A program made the translations under genes and the position numbers. This document shows, one piece after another, positions 1 to 5,721 of a DNA stretch of 13,119 nt (positions are counted from its first letter, which is position 1; the number at the start of each line of letters is the position of its first letter). The stretch is taken from the NCBI GenBank assembly GCA_002772325.1, contig PCSL01000088.1:1-13119 (forward strand), written 5' to 3'. The DNA comes from Chloroflexi bacterium CG23_combo_of_CG06-09_8_20_14_all_45_10 (lineage in GTDB: Bacteria > Chloroflexota > Dehalococcoidia > GIF9 > AB-539-J10). The notes under the pieces were generated by a model. That model was given only the letters and a program-made list of their open reading frames with translations. It made no database searches and was not told the DNA's origin.

Positions 1-84
1 AAAATTTTGGAGGTGAAGATTACTAGAGCTACATGGGGCAAATCTAGTTTTGAATCTGAGGCAAAATTAAACGGCCTCAAATAA
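1..84 (+). CDS. Possible 3' end of an upstream gene, or a 23-aa ORF
   Basis: The frame starting at base 1 is open to TAA at 82-84 and would end in ITRATWGKSSFESEAKLNGLK-like sequence, which is plausible coding but matches no family I recognise. It could be the tail of a gene that begins outside the window. It could also be a tiny ORF starting at GTG 13, which has a purine-rich GGAG just upstream. The stop lies 18 bp before the ferredoxin start, so it could belong to the same transcript. Nothing conserved is visible, so this is a weak call. Confidence 0.25.
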   Translation, partial: KILEVKITRATWGKSSFESEAKLNGLK

Positions 85-102
85 ATTTAAGGAGGTTAGC
101 AG

Positions 103-369
103 ATGGCTTACAAAATCACCGAGGAATGTATCAGTTGCGGGGCCTGTGAGGAGGAGTGCAAGAATGAAGCAATCTCAGAGGGGGAAGAGGTTTATGTAAT
201 CGACTCTGACAAGTGCACTGAATGCGTGGGCAATTTCGAATCACCTAAGTGTGCTCAAATATGTCCCGTGGATGCTGCTGTGCTTGATTCAGACCATGTG
301 GAAAGCCGCGAGGAACTGCTTGCTAAGTGGCACAGGTTACATCCAGGCGAAACTCCGGTGTTTACTTAA
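103..369 (+). CDS. YfhL-type dicluster [4Fe-4S] ferredoxin
   Basis: This is a small cytoplasmic electron carrier with two [4Fe-4S] clusters. The first motif is C9-x2-C12-x2-C15-x3-C19. The second is C38-x2-C41-x8-C50-x3-C54-P, and its eight-residue gap between the second and third cysteines is the hallmark of the YfhL/Allochromatium-type ferredoxins. At 88 aa the length is normal for that family, including the charged helical tail after residue 65. The start is well supported by AAGGAGG at 91-97, ahead of ATG 103. The next gene, a thioredoxin-reductase-like flavoprotein, begins 3 to 21 bp after the stop, so the two are almost certainly cotranscribed. The pairing makes this ferredoxin a candidate electron donor to that flavoprotein; that role is inferred. 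Confidence 0.9.
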   Translation: MAYKITEECISCGACEEECKNEAISEGEEVYVIDSDKCTECVGNFESPKCAQICPVDAAVLDSDHVESREELLAKWHRLHPGETPVFT

Positions 370-390
370 ATTATGGGAGAAAGGTGGTTA

Positions 391-1308
391 GTGGCAAAAT
401 ATGAAGTAATCATCATCGGAGGCGGTCCTGCCGGGCTTACTGCTGGGCTCTACACCTCGCGGGCAGGGCTAAAGAGCTTGCTAATCGAGCGTGGGATATT
501 TGGAGGCCAAATAGTGAATGCCACATTGGTAGAGAATTACCCCGGGTTTCCCGAGGGTGTCTCCGGCTCTGAGCTGGGTTCGCTCATGCATCAACAAACA
601 GTCAAATATGGTTTAGAGTTTATAACTGCTGAGGTTACAGGTATTGCCCAAGGACAACCTTATAGCGCCTCCACCAGCGAGGGGAGTTTTGAAGGCCAAG
701 CTATAATTATCGCAGCTGGCTCGGAGTATCGTAAGCTGGGAGTTATTGGTGAAGAAAAGCTGGCAGGCCATGGCGTTTCCTACTGCGCCACCTGTGATGG
801 TTTTCTCTTTCGCGACCGAGAAGTAACAGTGGTAGGGGGAGGTGACACTGCCATCACTGATGCTCTGGAACTGAGTCGGCATGCCAGGAAGGTCTATGTA
901 ATACATTGGCAAGATGAGCTTCGGGCGGGGCATGTCCTCCAGCAACGAGCCTTTGCCCAGCCCAAGTTGGAGTTCATCTGGAGCACTGTGGTAGAAGAAA
1001 TCCTGGGAGAGCAACTAGTGAAGGGGCTCAGGCTCACCAATGTAAAAACAAAGCAACGTTCCATCTTGGAAGTGGCTGGCGTCTTTGTTGCTATAGGGCT
1101 TATGCCCAATAGCCATCGCTTCTTCAATATTGTAGACCTAGATGATGCCAGCTATATCGTTACTGATGAAACAATGGCTACCTCAGCTCCTGGTATTTTC
1201 GCTGCTGGCGGTATCCGCAGGAACTCAGCCCGCCAGATCGCCGGTGCAGTTGGGGATGGTGTCACTGCTGCCATGTCCGCCTTCAAATATCTTCAGGATA
1301 TAAAGTGA
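391..1308 (+). CDS. Thioredoxin-reductase-like flavoprotein with altered NADPH site
   Basis: Low-molecular-weight thioredoxin reductases pass electrons through FAD to a CxxC pair and then to thioredoxin. Visible here are the N-terminal FAD fold (GGGPAG), the redox pair C132-A-T-C135 followed by DG, a second dinucleotide fold (GGGDTA) and the C-terminal FAD segment ending in RQIAGAVGDG. The length (about 305 aa) is normal. Two key places deviate. The HRRxxxR motif that grips the NADPH 2'-phosphate reads H172-W-Q-DELRA. The FAD-contacting GD near the C terminus reads GG (A-A-G-G274-I-R). I prefer GTG 391 over ATG 373 because AAGGTGG (381-387) sits just upstream of it and MAKYEV-like starts are typical. 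The ferredoxin immediately upstream makes a ferredoxin-dependent rather than NADPH-dependent enzyme possible. Confidence 0.85.
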   Translation: MAKYEVIIIGGGPAGLTAGLYTSRAGLKSLLIERGIFGGQIVNATLVENYPGFPEGVSGSELGSLMHQQTVKYGLEFITAEVTGIAQGQPYSASTSEGSFEGQAIIIAAGSEYRKLGVIGEEKLAGHGVSYCATCDGFLFRDREVTVVGGGDTAITDALELSRHARKVYVIHWQDELRAGHVLQQRAFAQPKLEFIWSTVVEEILGEQLVKGLRLTNVKTKQRSILEVAGVFVAIGLMPNSHRFFNIVDLDDASYIVTDETMATSAPGIFAAGGIRRNSARQIAGAVGDGVTAAMSAFKYLQDIK

Positions 1309-1410
1309 AGTGCGAAATATTATGTTAATAGCACTCCGGTCCTACGGAGATGGCAACGACTGTTTTTGGTTTCTCATCTTTCCCACGGGTTATTTTTCTG
1401 TTTCTCCGTC

Positions 1411-1440
1411 TTGACCCAAGGGCATGAATGGTTGCACAAT
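1411..1440 (+). promoter_or_regulatory. Possible sigma70-like promoter
   Basis: TTGACC at 1411-1416 is followed after 18 bp by CACAAT at 1435-1440. This lies 44 bp before the next start, inside the 175-bp gap after the flavoprotein gene. The -10 is poor (4 of 6), so this is only a candidate. Confidence 0.22.
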
Positions 1441-1483
1441 GTCTTCGTTATCGAGATAATCGTAGACCTAAAGGAGGGAAGCT

Positions 1484-2316
1484 ATGTGCGAATTATGTGA
1501 AAAATATGGTGAAGGTGACCAGTGGTATCTAAATCCAAAGAACTATGCTAGACCTCTTTATATGAAAGTAGAAAAGGGGAAAGAAAAGGAACCGATGATT
1601 TTAGACGAGATTCGAGGGCCATTCAATAGGTTCAAGCCCCCTAGTAGATTTAAAAGACGAACCCCAAGCTTTTGAAAAAGCGAAGGAGGAGCTCTCAAAG
1701 TATAAAGAGAGAGCGGGAGTGAGACAGGTGGTATCACAAGAGGATGCAAAAAACGGCCGAGATAGCTCAGCCGATAGCCAGGATTGATTGCATCTATAGA
1801 AGAACTATTCGAGCGACCTTGGAAGATGGGGAGCAACGACCTCGTTCTTGCTTGGGATTAGGCGTCGGAATGTTCCGTTGGGAGGAATGGCCCGAGAGAT
1901 ATAAGAGTGGGGTAGAGTTTCTCTCCACCGGGGAGGCGAAAAAACACATTGACCATTGGCATAAGCGAGGAATGGTCATAACCATAATGAGCTTTGGCAC
2001 TCCCTATATTAGGGGTATCTGTCTTTGCGATTATCCCGACTGTGTCGCGATAAGGATGAGGATAGATTACGATGTGAAACCCTACTTGTTTAAAGGACAT
2101 GAAGTGGCAAAGGTGGACTATGATGAATGTATAGGATGTGGTAGTTGTGCCCAACGGTGTCAATTTGGTGCCATAAAAATGGAAGTTACAGTGAAGAAGT
2201 CAAACATTGATATGACCCGTTGCTTTGGCTGTGGAGTATGTGCGTATGCCTGCCTCCAGAATGCGATAAACCTTCTCGATCGTGAGAAGCTGCCAGCTCT
2301 AACGGAGGAGTGGTAA
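1484..2316 (+). pseudogene. [4Fe-4S] protein with CxxC N-terminus and two C-terminal clusters, frameshifted twice
   Basis: The N-terminal part reads MCELCEKYGEGDQWYLNPKN in one frame and has a strong SD (AAAGGAGGG, 1470-1478). A coding-like frame then continues from about 1641 to 1748 one base further on, and the C-terminal part from about 1754 to 2316 one base further again. Dropping one C from the C5 run (1637-1641) and one A from the A6 run (1748-1753) gives one protein of about 276 aa. Its C-terminal half has CLCDYPDC, then two clean [4Fe-4S] motifs, CIGCGSCAQRC and CFGCGVCAYAC. The overall layout (N-terminal CxxC, central cysteines, dicluster tail) fits an uncharacterised anaerobe ferredoxin-like family of this length. 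The central site reads DCIYRR, where I would expect a second cysteine (CxCR). Either it is a recent pseudogene or the two indels are sequencing errors, because both fall in homopolymers. The small ferredoxin gene follows after 1 bp. Confidence 0.75.
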
Positions 2317-2317
2317 G

Positions 2318-2557
2318 ATGATGCCCCAAATTGAGATCGATAAGAAGAAGTGCACTACTCCTTATGAATGTAAAAAATGCCTTCAAATCTGTCCACAAGC
2401 TGTTTTCGCAGTTGCTCCTACGAAAATTGAGCGTTTTAAAGAAACCGACCCTGAGGATTATGAAGTTCAAGCAGTTTTCAGGGATAAATGCACAGTCTAT
2501 ATGGATTGCGTTAAAGCATGCCCTACTGGCGCAGTGACAGTAAAGGCGGGTGCTTAG
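2318..2557 (+). CDS. Small ferredoxin-like protein, seven cysteines
   Basis: This 79-aa protein has a first cluster motif C12-x5-C18-x2-C21-x3-C25-P and a second C58-x5-C64-x3-C68-P. The second site lacks the cysteine expected at +3 (a tyrosine, Y61, stands there), so it may bind a [3Fe-4S] cluster, recruit another ligand, or be empty. The first site carries a spacer unlike the usual CxxCxxC. An SD (GGAGGAGTGG) just upstream supports ATG 2318 or 2321. It starts 1 bp after the larger [4Fe-4S] gene, and its TAG stop abuts the ATG of the next gene directly and in the same frame. It probably works with the upstream iron-sulfur protein as an electron carrier or subunit; the partner is unknown. Confidence 0.8.
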   Translation: MMPQIEIDKKKCTTPYECKKCLQICPQAVFAVAPTKIERFKETDPEDYEVQAVFRDKCTVYMDCVKACPTGAVTVKAGA

Positions 2558-2788
2558 ATGGAGAAATACGAATTAGATTTGGATCAGCAAATGATAAAAG
2601 AACTCTCGGAGGAATTCGATCCCCTGAATTTCGTGGAGGGATTGAGATCATCGGGTCCAAAGGCTATTGAAGGTGCCTCTTTGGAAAAGTACGGGAGAAA
2701 CCTGGCTCGTAAGAGCATCGAAAGAGGGGAGGAAATGCCTGATAGAATTTATGAGGTTATAAAGGAAGCTATAGGAAAAAACAGGTGA
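2558..2788 (+). CDS. Unrecognised small acidic helical protein
   Basis: I do not recognise this 76-aa product. It is soluble, highly charged and probably helical, with no cysteine and no membrane segment, and ends in a helix-like EVIKEAIGKNR. The ATG follows the TAG of the small ferredoxin with no gap, and the purine-rich AAAGGCGGG at the end of that gene can serve as SD, so translation is probably coupled. Because TAG and ATG are in the same frame, amber readthrough would give one ferredoxin fusion of about 156 aa. Its place between iron-sulfur genes suggests a small accessory subunit, which is inference only. Confidence 0.65.
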   Translation: MEKYELDLDQQMIKELSEEFDPLNFVEGLRSSGPKAIEGASLEKYGRNLARKSIERGEEMPDRIYEVIKEAIGKNR

Positions 2789-2789
2789 G

Positions 2790-3095
2790 ATGAGGTTTCC
2801 CTTCGTCCCGCAGAGATACATCGAAATAGCGTATTTGAGCATTCAGCCCTTTAGAAGGCTGTAGATCCTTTTAAATAGCCTGAAGGCCTTCTCCTATAGA
2901 CTCAATGAGTGTAGCGTCTACAAGGCTATAGGGAAAGAGTATGGAGAGGAAGCAGCGAATAACATGGTATGTAAATCGGCTTGCTTTGCAATCATAGACG
3001 AGATATTCTCTCACTTTGGCTTTGACATTGAGTGTTCATTGGAAGCTAGTATGGCAAGGGACAGGAAGTGCCAGTTCAAAATTGAGAAGAGGTAA
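2790..3095 (+). pseudogene. Unrecognised ORF of about 101 codons interrupted by an in-frame TAG
   Basis: ATG 2790 begins 1 bp after the preceding TGA and opens a frame that runs to TAA 3093-3095, interrupted once by TAG at 2862-2864. Both halves look coding. The first reads MRFPFVPQRYIEIAYLSIQP. The second contains YKAIGKEYGEEAANN and ends in RKCQFKIEKR. The C-terminal pattern weakly recalls small-ligand-binding V4R or thiazoline-hydrolase-like folds, but I cannot support an assignment. The tight spacing says it was part of the redox operon. The amber codon may be a recent nonsense mutation (for example from TGG, CAG or AAG), a sequencing error, or a read-through codon. Confidence 0.5.
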
Positions 3096-3176
3096 TGACA
3101 CCAAACTAGTTAACCTTGACTTCAAGTGCTTTTTACCTTGCCTCATCGTCAAATCTGAATTGACAGGCTAATTTGA

Positions 3177-3802
3177 GTCGACATAACATTTTGCACTTCC
3201 TATCTAGCACATCTCCCTGGAGCGAAAGAAGCGAGGGAAAAGGGAAGCCCGGCGATCTTCGGCCACATCGACCCTACAAGCAAAAGCAAGGAGCATATCA
3301 AGGTTAACCTAGACAAAGGTGTATTCATTGACTGGCATACCAGAGAGGGAGGCACTATCCCCAGCTTCTGAAACTCCTTTGTGTTCCCATCCCTGAAGAA
3401 CTGAGGGATATGGGCAAGCCGGGGATACCGGAATACTTCTCCACATGGGCTGTTAATAGACACTGGAGAAGGAAGAGATGGAAGTGCAGGGATGTTATAG
3501 CCGTAATGAGAGTCGATGGGGTTCCTGTCTACACAGGCAGGGCTTATTGCCTTCAGTGGAGCTGCCCTCAGTGCCAGATAAAGCTTATGAATATCCTTAA
3601 GGCTAAGGTTAGGCAGGAGCCAGTAAAAGCGATAGTTAAAGTTGTAGGGTTTAGCAAGGCAGAGATTGGGGGAAAACTAGCCAAAATAAAGAGGAAGCAC
3701 AAAGCCTTCGAGTACAAGCGGTTAAGGAGCGAGGATGCCGAGTGGATTTTAGCTCGGGACAGCAGTGATGTCGAAAAAAACTATATATACTCTCCAGAGT
3801 GA
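3177..3802 (+). pseudogene. Frameshifted, possibly primase-like gene of mobile origin
   Basis: One frame is open from 3177 to TGA 3369 and contains GHIDPTSKSKEHIKVNLDKG followed by VFIDWHTREGG. A second frame takes over at about 3362 (PEELRDMGKPGIPEY) and runs to TGA 3802. Adding one C to the C4 run at 3359-3362 joins them as GGTIPQLLKLLCVPIPEEL. The segment ending in W-H-T-R-E-G-G resembles the part of phage and plasmid primases just after their zinc-binding fold, though without the cysteines; this likeness is weak. The second half has C-x5-C-x2-C (CLQWSCPQC), a possible zinc site. No start codon is visible: the frame opens after a TGA at 3174. It lies between the redox operon and an IS, in an accessory stretch. 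Confidence 0.45.
3524..3541. repeat. Palindromic unit related to the two in the transposase
   Basis: CCTGTCTACACAGGCAGG is an 18-nt version of the 19-nt palindrome found twice at 4889-4956. It lies in frame inside the primase-like ORF and encodes PVYTGR, so it would not disturb the frame. It may be a third copy or a chance likeness. Confidence 0.4.
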
Positions 3803-4220
3803 ATTTGATAATTATGCCATCACTAACCCCTCGTGGGAGGAGATAGAGTCGGTAATCGAGGCTGTGGCGCAAGCTAGCCTCCCCATTGGACAGAAGCGGG
3901 TATCCGGCTCAAGAAGCTTTCACCAAAACACCAGGGCTAAGAACGCTAAGCAGAATACCTCTAGGGACTGTATATATAAGTTTTTCGACAATAATCCTGA
4001 GGCTAAGGATGCCAGAGTGGACATTGTTGCCCTGAAAGGCGACTACTCCCAACTGATAACCAGGCTAACTGAGAGTGGCTTTGGGGCTACCGATACCTCA
4101 GGGGAAGGCGTTATCCATCGGCTCAGAGGGGATAAGGTCATCAGCGGGGAGACCTTTAGGGACTGGGGGTTTGAGGTTGAGCTTGTGAGGAAGATTAAAA
4201 CTTCTAAGGAGGGCACCTAG
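3768..4220 (+). CDS. Unrecognised accessory protein, 3' end disrupted by the IS
   Basis: The product (about 150 aa from ATG 3768; GTG 3765 is one codon earlier) begins MSKKTIYTLQSEFDNYAITN and shows no motif I recognise. It is soluble and mixed-charge, with a basic stretch around SGSRSFHQNTRAKNAKQN. It overlaps the end of the upstream ORF by about 35 nt. Alternatively the A7 run at 3774-3780 has one extra base and the two ORFs are one gene. After its TAG (4218-4220) the frame stays open to the left end of the IS. With the IS and one AAGCGA copy removed it reads VKELRLSDLIKATL and ends at TAA 5699-5701. The original gene may therefore have been about 35 codons longer if the TAG is secondary. 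Function unknown. Confidence 0.5.
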   Translation: MSKKTIYTLQSEFDNYAITNPSWEEIESVIEAVAQASLPIGQKRVSGSRSFHQNTRAKNAKQNTSRDCIYKFFDNNPEAKDARVDIVALKGDYSQLITRLTESGFGATDTSGEGVIHRLRGDKVISGETFRDWGFEVELVRKIKTSKEGT

Positions 4221-4282
4221 CTAAAATCAAACTTATTTTGCAATCCCCAAGAAAGTGATAATATTGTGAAAGAACTAAGACT

Positions 4283-4288
4283 AAGCGA
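4283..4288. repeat. Left copy of probable target-site duplication (AAGCGA)
   Basis: AAGCGA here matches AAGCGA at 5674-5679 on the other side of the IS. Six bases (GTTTTT) separate it from the TGTTGTC that begins the inverted repeat. The IS may therefore really start at 4289, or the junction has changed. Confidence 0.5.
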
Positions 4289-4300
4289 GTTTTTTGTTGT

Positions 4301-4346
4301 CAACAAGCTAAGATGATACCTTTTGCCCACAAGCTAGAATGATACT
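4301..4346. repeat. Left IS end: two 20-bp direct repeats
   Basis: CAACAAGCTAAGATGATACC (4301-4320) and CCACAAGCTAGAATGATACT (4327-4346) match at 16 of 20 positions and are 26 bp apart. The second overlaps the transposase stop codon. Repeats like these are the usual form of transposase-binding sites. Confidence 0.65.
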
Positions 4347-4888
4347 CTGGGGCGAGGATCAAAGAACATAATATGCCGCTTATCTTTCTCCTTCCTGACA
4401 TGAGGTAGCTCGCAAAGGAACTCCTCCTTATGCCATACTCTGATCTTCTTCCCTGGATGGATATGAAGCCTCACCTTGAAAGCCACCATATTGTGCTCCC
4501 TGGGGATGGTATAGGTAATCTCATCCAGGCTGAAGCTATTATCTTTGCCTACCTTCCTCTCTTCCTTGATGCAGAAGATATCATCCAGGTTAGCTCCATC
4601 TAGGGATCTCAAAGCCGATGGAATGCGCCGCGAGAGGGAGATACATCCAGTGTCCCGGTTGATATGATGGTTGTTATACCAGTTAATCCACTTCTGAAGT
4701 TGGGAGTTGAGCTCATCCAGGTTACTCGCTGTGTGCTCCGAGATGAAGCGCTCCTGAATGAATCTGAACAGCCTCTCTATCTTCCCTTTAGCCCTGGCAT
4801 TGCCGGGGAGATGAGTAATAAGAGTGATCCCCAGCTCCAGAAGAGCCCGATGGATCTCAGTGATAACCTCCTCGTCTAAGGTTTCCTC

Positions 4889-4907
4889 CCTGCCTATGGT
4901 AGACAGG
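4889..4907. repeat. 19-nt palindromic insertion unit, copy 1
   Basis: CCTGCCTATGGTAGACAGG is a near-perfect hairpin. It matches the reverse complement of the unit at 4938-4956 at 17 of 19 positions and lies 30 bp from it. On the minus strand it separates codons TYR from EETLDE of the transposase. Confidence 0.75.
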
Positions 4908-4937
4908 TCTATAAGTGAAGAAGCGACTCCCTTCATA

Positions 4938-4956
4938 CCTGTCTGCCACAGGCAGG
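4938..4956. repeat. 19-nt palindromic insertion unit, copy 2
   Basis: CCTGTCTGCCACAGGCAGG folds into an 8-bp stem (one G-T pair as RNA) with loop CCA. On the minus strand it separates codons LIR from YEGSRFF of the transposase and shifts the frame by one. Together with copy 1 it forms a larger inverted repeat with 20-bp arms. Confidence 0.75.
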
Positions 4957-5622
4957 CCTGATTAGCTTGAACTTGGAATCATTATCACTATAGAGAATAG
5001 GAAAGACACCATATCTCTCTATAGCTTCCCTTAATACCAGCATGTTATTGTAAGTGGAATCAGAGTCGAAAAATCTTGCTGCCAGGATGGTCCTGGAGAA
5101 ATCATCCATAATAAGCACTAGATAGATACGACGGTAACCTTCAAGCCAGGACCCCGAAGAGGTATCCATTTGAGCCATCTGCCCAAAGGCTTCCATCTCA
5201 AAGCGGCGGGAAGGTCTCCGACAATAGCAGCGGGAATATTCCCCTTTCTCCAGGAGGATATTATGCACTGTATTGGGGTTAATCTTAATCCCTGCTTCTT
5301 CATAGAGAAGATCGGCAATAAGGGGATTAGAACGCCCTCTATTCTCCCTCTTTAGGGCTATTACCTTATCCCTGATATCCTCTGGTAGCCTGTTTGGTGC
5401 GGGATGAGTGCGTTGGTAGAAGAGACAATCGAGATTACCTTCTGCCTCTTCAAGCCTCCTTGCCAATCTTTTGGTATGGGAAAGAGAGCTGCCTCCCTTT
5501 GAGTTATCTTCCTTTCCAGGGCTAAAGTGAGCATCTTGTGTCTTTCTAGCACCTTGAGCACATCTCCTTTCTTCACAAGGCAGCACCTCCTTTTTCTAGA
5601 GATGCTACCTTAAATCGCTCAA

Positions 5623-5673
5623 GGTATCATTTTTGCTTGTGGATTAGGGTACCATTCTACCTTAGAGACAACA
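5623..5673. repeat. Right IS end: two repeats inverted relative to the left end
   Basis: Read on the minus strand, TGTTGTC starts at 5673, followed by two diverged copies of the same motif. The outer one is at 5667-5648 and ends AGAATGGTACC. The inner one, at 5642-5623, is CCACAAGCAAAAATGATACC. The spacing (25 bp) matches the left end. Confidence 0.65.
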
Positions 5674-5679
5674 AAGCGA
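5674..5679. repeat. Right copy of probable target-site duplication (AAGCGA)
   Basis: It abuts GACAACA, the end of the IS, directly. The codons AGC GAT TTG ATA AAG GCT ACA CTT TAA run through it and continue the frame left open at 4287. Confidence 0.55.
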
Positions 5680-5680
5680 T

Positions 5681-5710
5681 TTGATAAAGGCTACACTTTA
5701 ATGGCATACT
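5681..5710 (+). promoter_or_regulatory. Possible promoter for the antiporter gene
   Basis: TTGATA (5681-5686) and CATACT (5705-5710) are 18 bp apart and lie 12-20 bp before the likely start codons. The -35 sits 8 bp beyond the IS end, so the insertion left it intact. It is a fair sigma70 match, untested. Confidence 0.35.
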
Positions 5711-5721
5711 AAAGCTTTTGG

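Larger units (their letters stand above)
4334..5576 (-). pseudogene. DDE transposase, disrupted by one frameshift and two palindrome insertions
   Basis: The gene starts at GTG 5576, 10 bp after AGGAGGT on the minus strand, and opens MKKGDVLKVLERHKMLTLAL with an HTH (KITQREAAL). The frame breaks at the three-T run (plus-strand AAA, 5481-5483): ITQREAALF must join SHTKRLARRLEEAE. The rve core then shows the catalytic D in QMDTSSGSW, a second D in YSDNDSKF, and, after the break at about 4933, the E in ARAKGKIERLF. The C-terminal domain (FSLDEITYTIPREHN, LHIHPGKKIRVWHKEEF) is like IS1202/ISNCY and Mu-type enzymes. Between the second D and the E lie two 19-nt palindromes (4938-4956 and 4889-4907). 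Deleting both restores KLIRYEGSRFFTYREETLDE in one frame. The original enzyme would have been about 400 aa. Confidence 0.85.
4295..5673 (-). mobile_element. IS element of about 1.38 kb with a DDE transposase (ISNCY/IS1202- or IS481-like), degenerate
   Basis: The element is bounded by imperfect terminal inverted repeats starting TGTTGTC at 4295 and ending GACAACA at 5673. It carries one transposase gene on the minus strand. The transposase layout is an N-terminal HTH, an rve-type DDE core and a C-terminal beta-rich domain. The short flanking duplication (AAGCGA, 6 bp) fits the ISNCY/IS1202 relatives with short duplications better than IS21, and no IstB-like ATPase gene is present. It is inserted at the 3' end of the unrecognised gene at 3768 and just upstream of the antiporter. 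The broken transposase means it cannot now move by itself. Confidence 0.8.

Noticed and set aside
613..1127. Long minus-strand ORFs across the thioredoxin-reductase gene
   Set aside because: They lie antisense to a clear conserved gene and have no features of their own.
1748..1753. Programmed frameshift at the A-rich run AAAAAAC
   Set aside because: The heptamer looks like a -1 slippery site, but joining the frames needs +1. A one-base homopolymer expansion explains it more simply, and a second expansion exists upstream.
1558..2470. Overlapping minus-strand and alternate-frame ORFs across the Fe-S genes
   Set aside because: Shadows of the conserved cysteine-motif genes on the plus strand.
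4295..5673. IS21-type element with two genes
   Set aside because: The two large minus-strand pieces are parts of one DDE transposase, not IstA and IstB. No ATPase P-loop is present.
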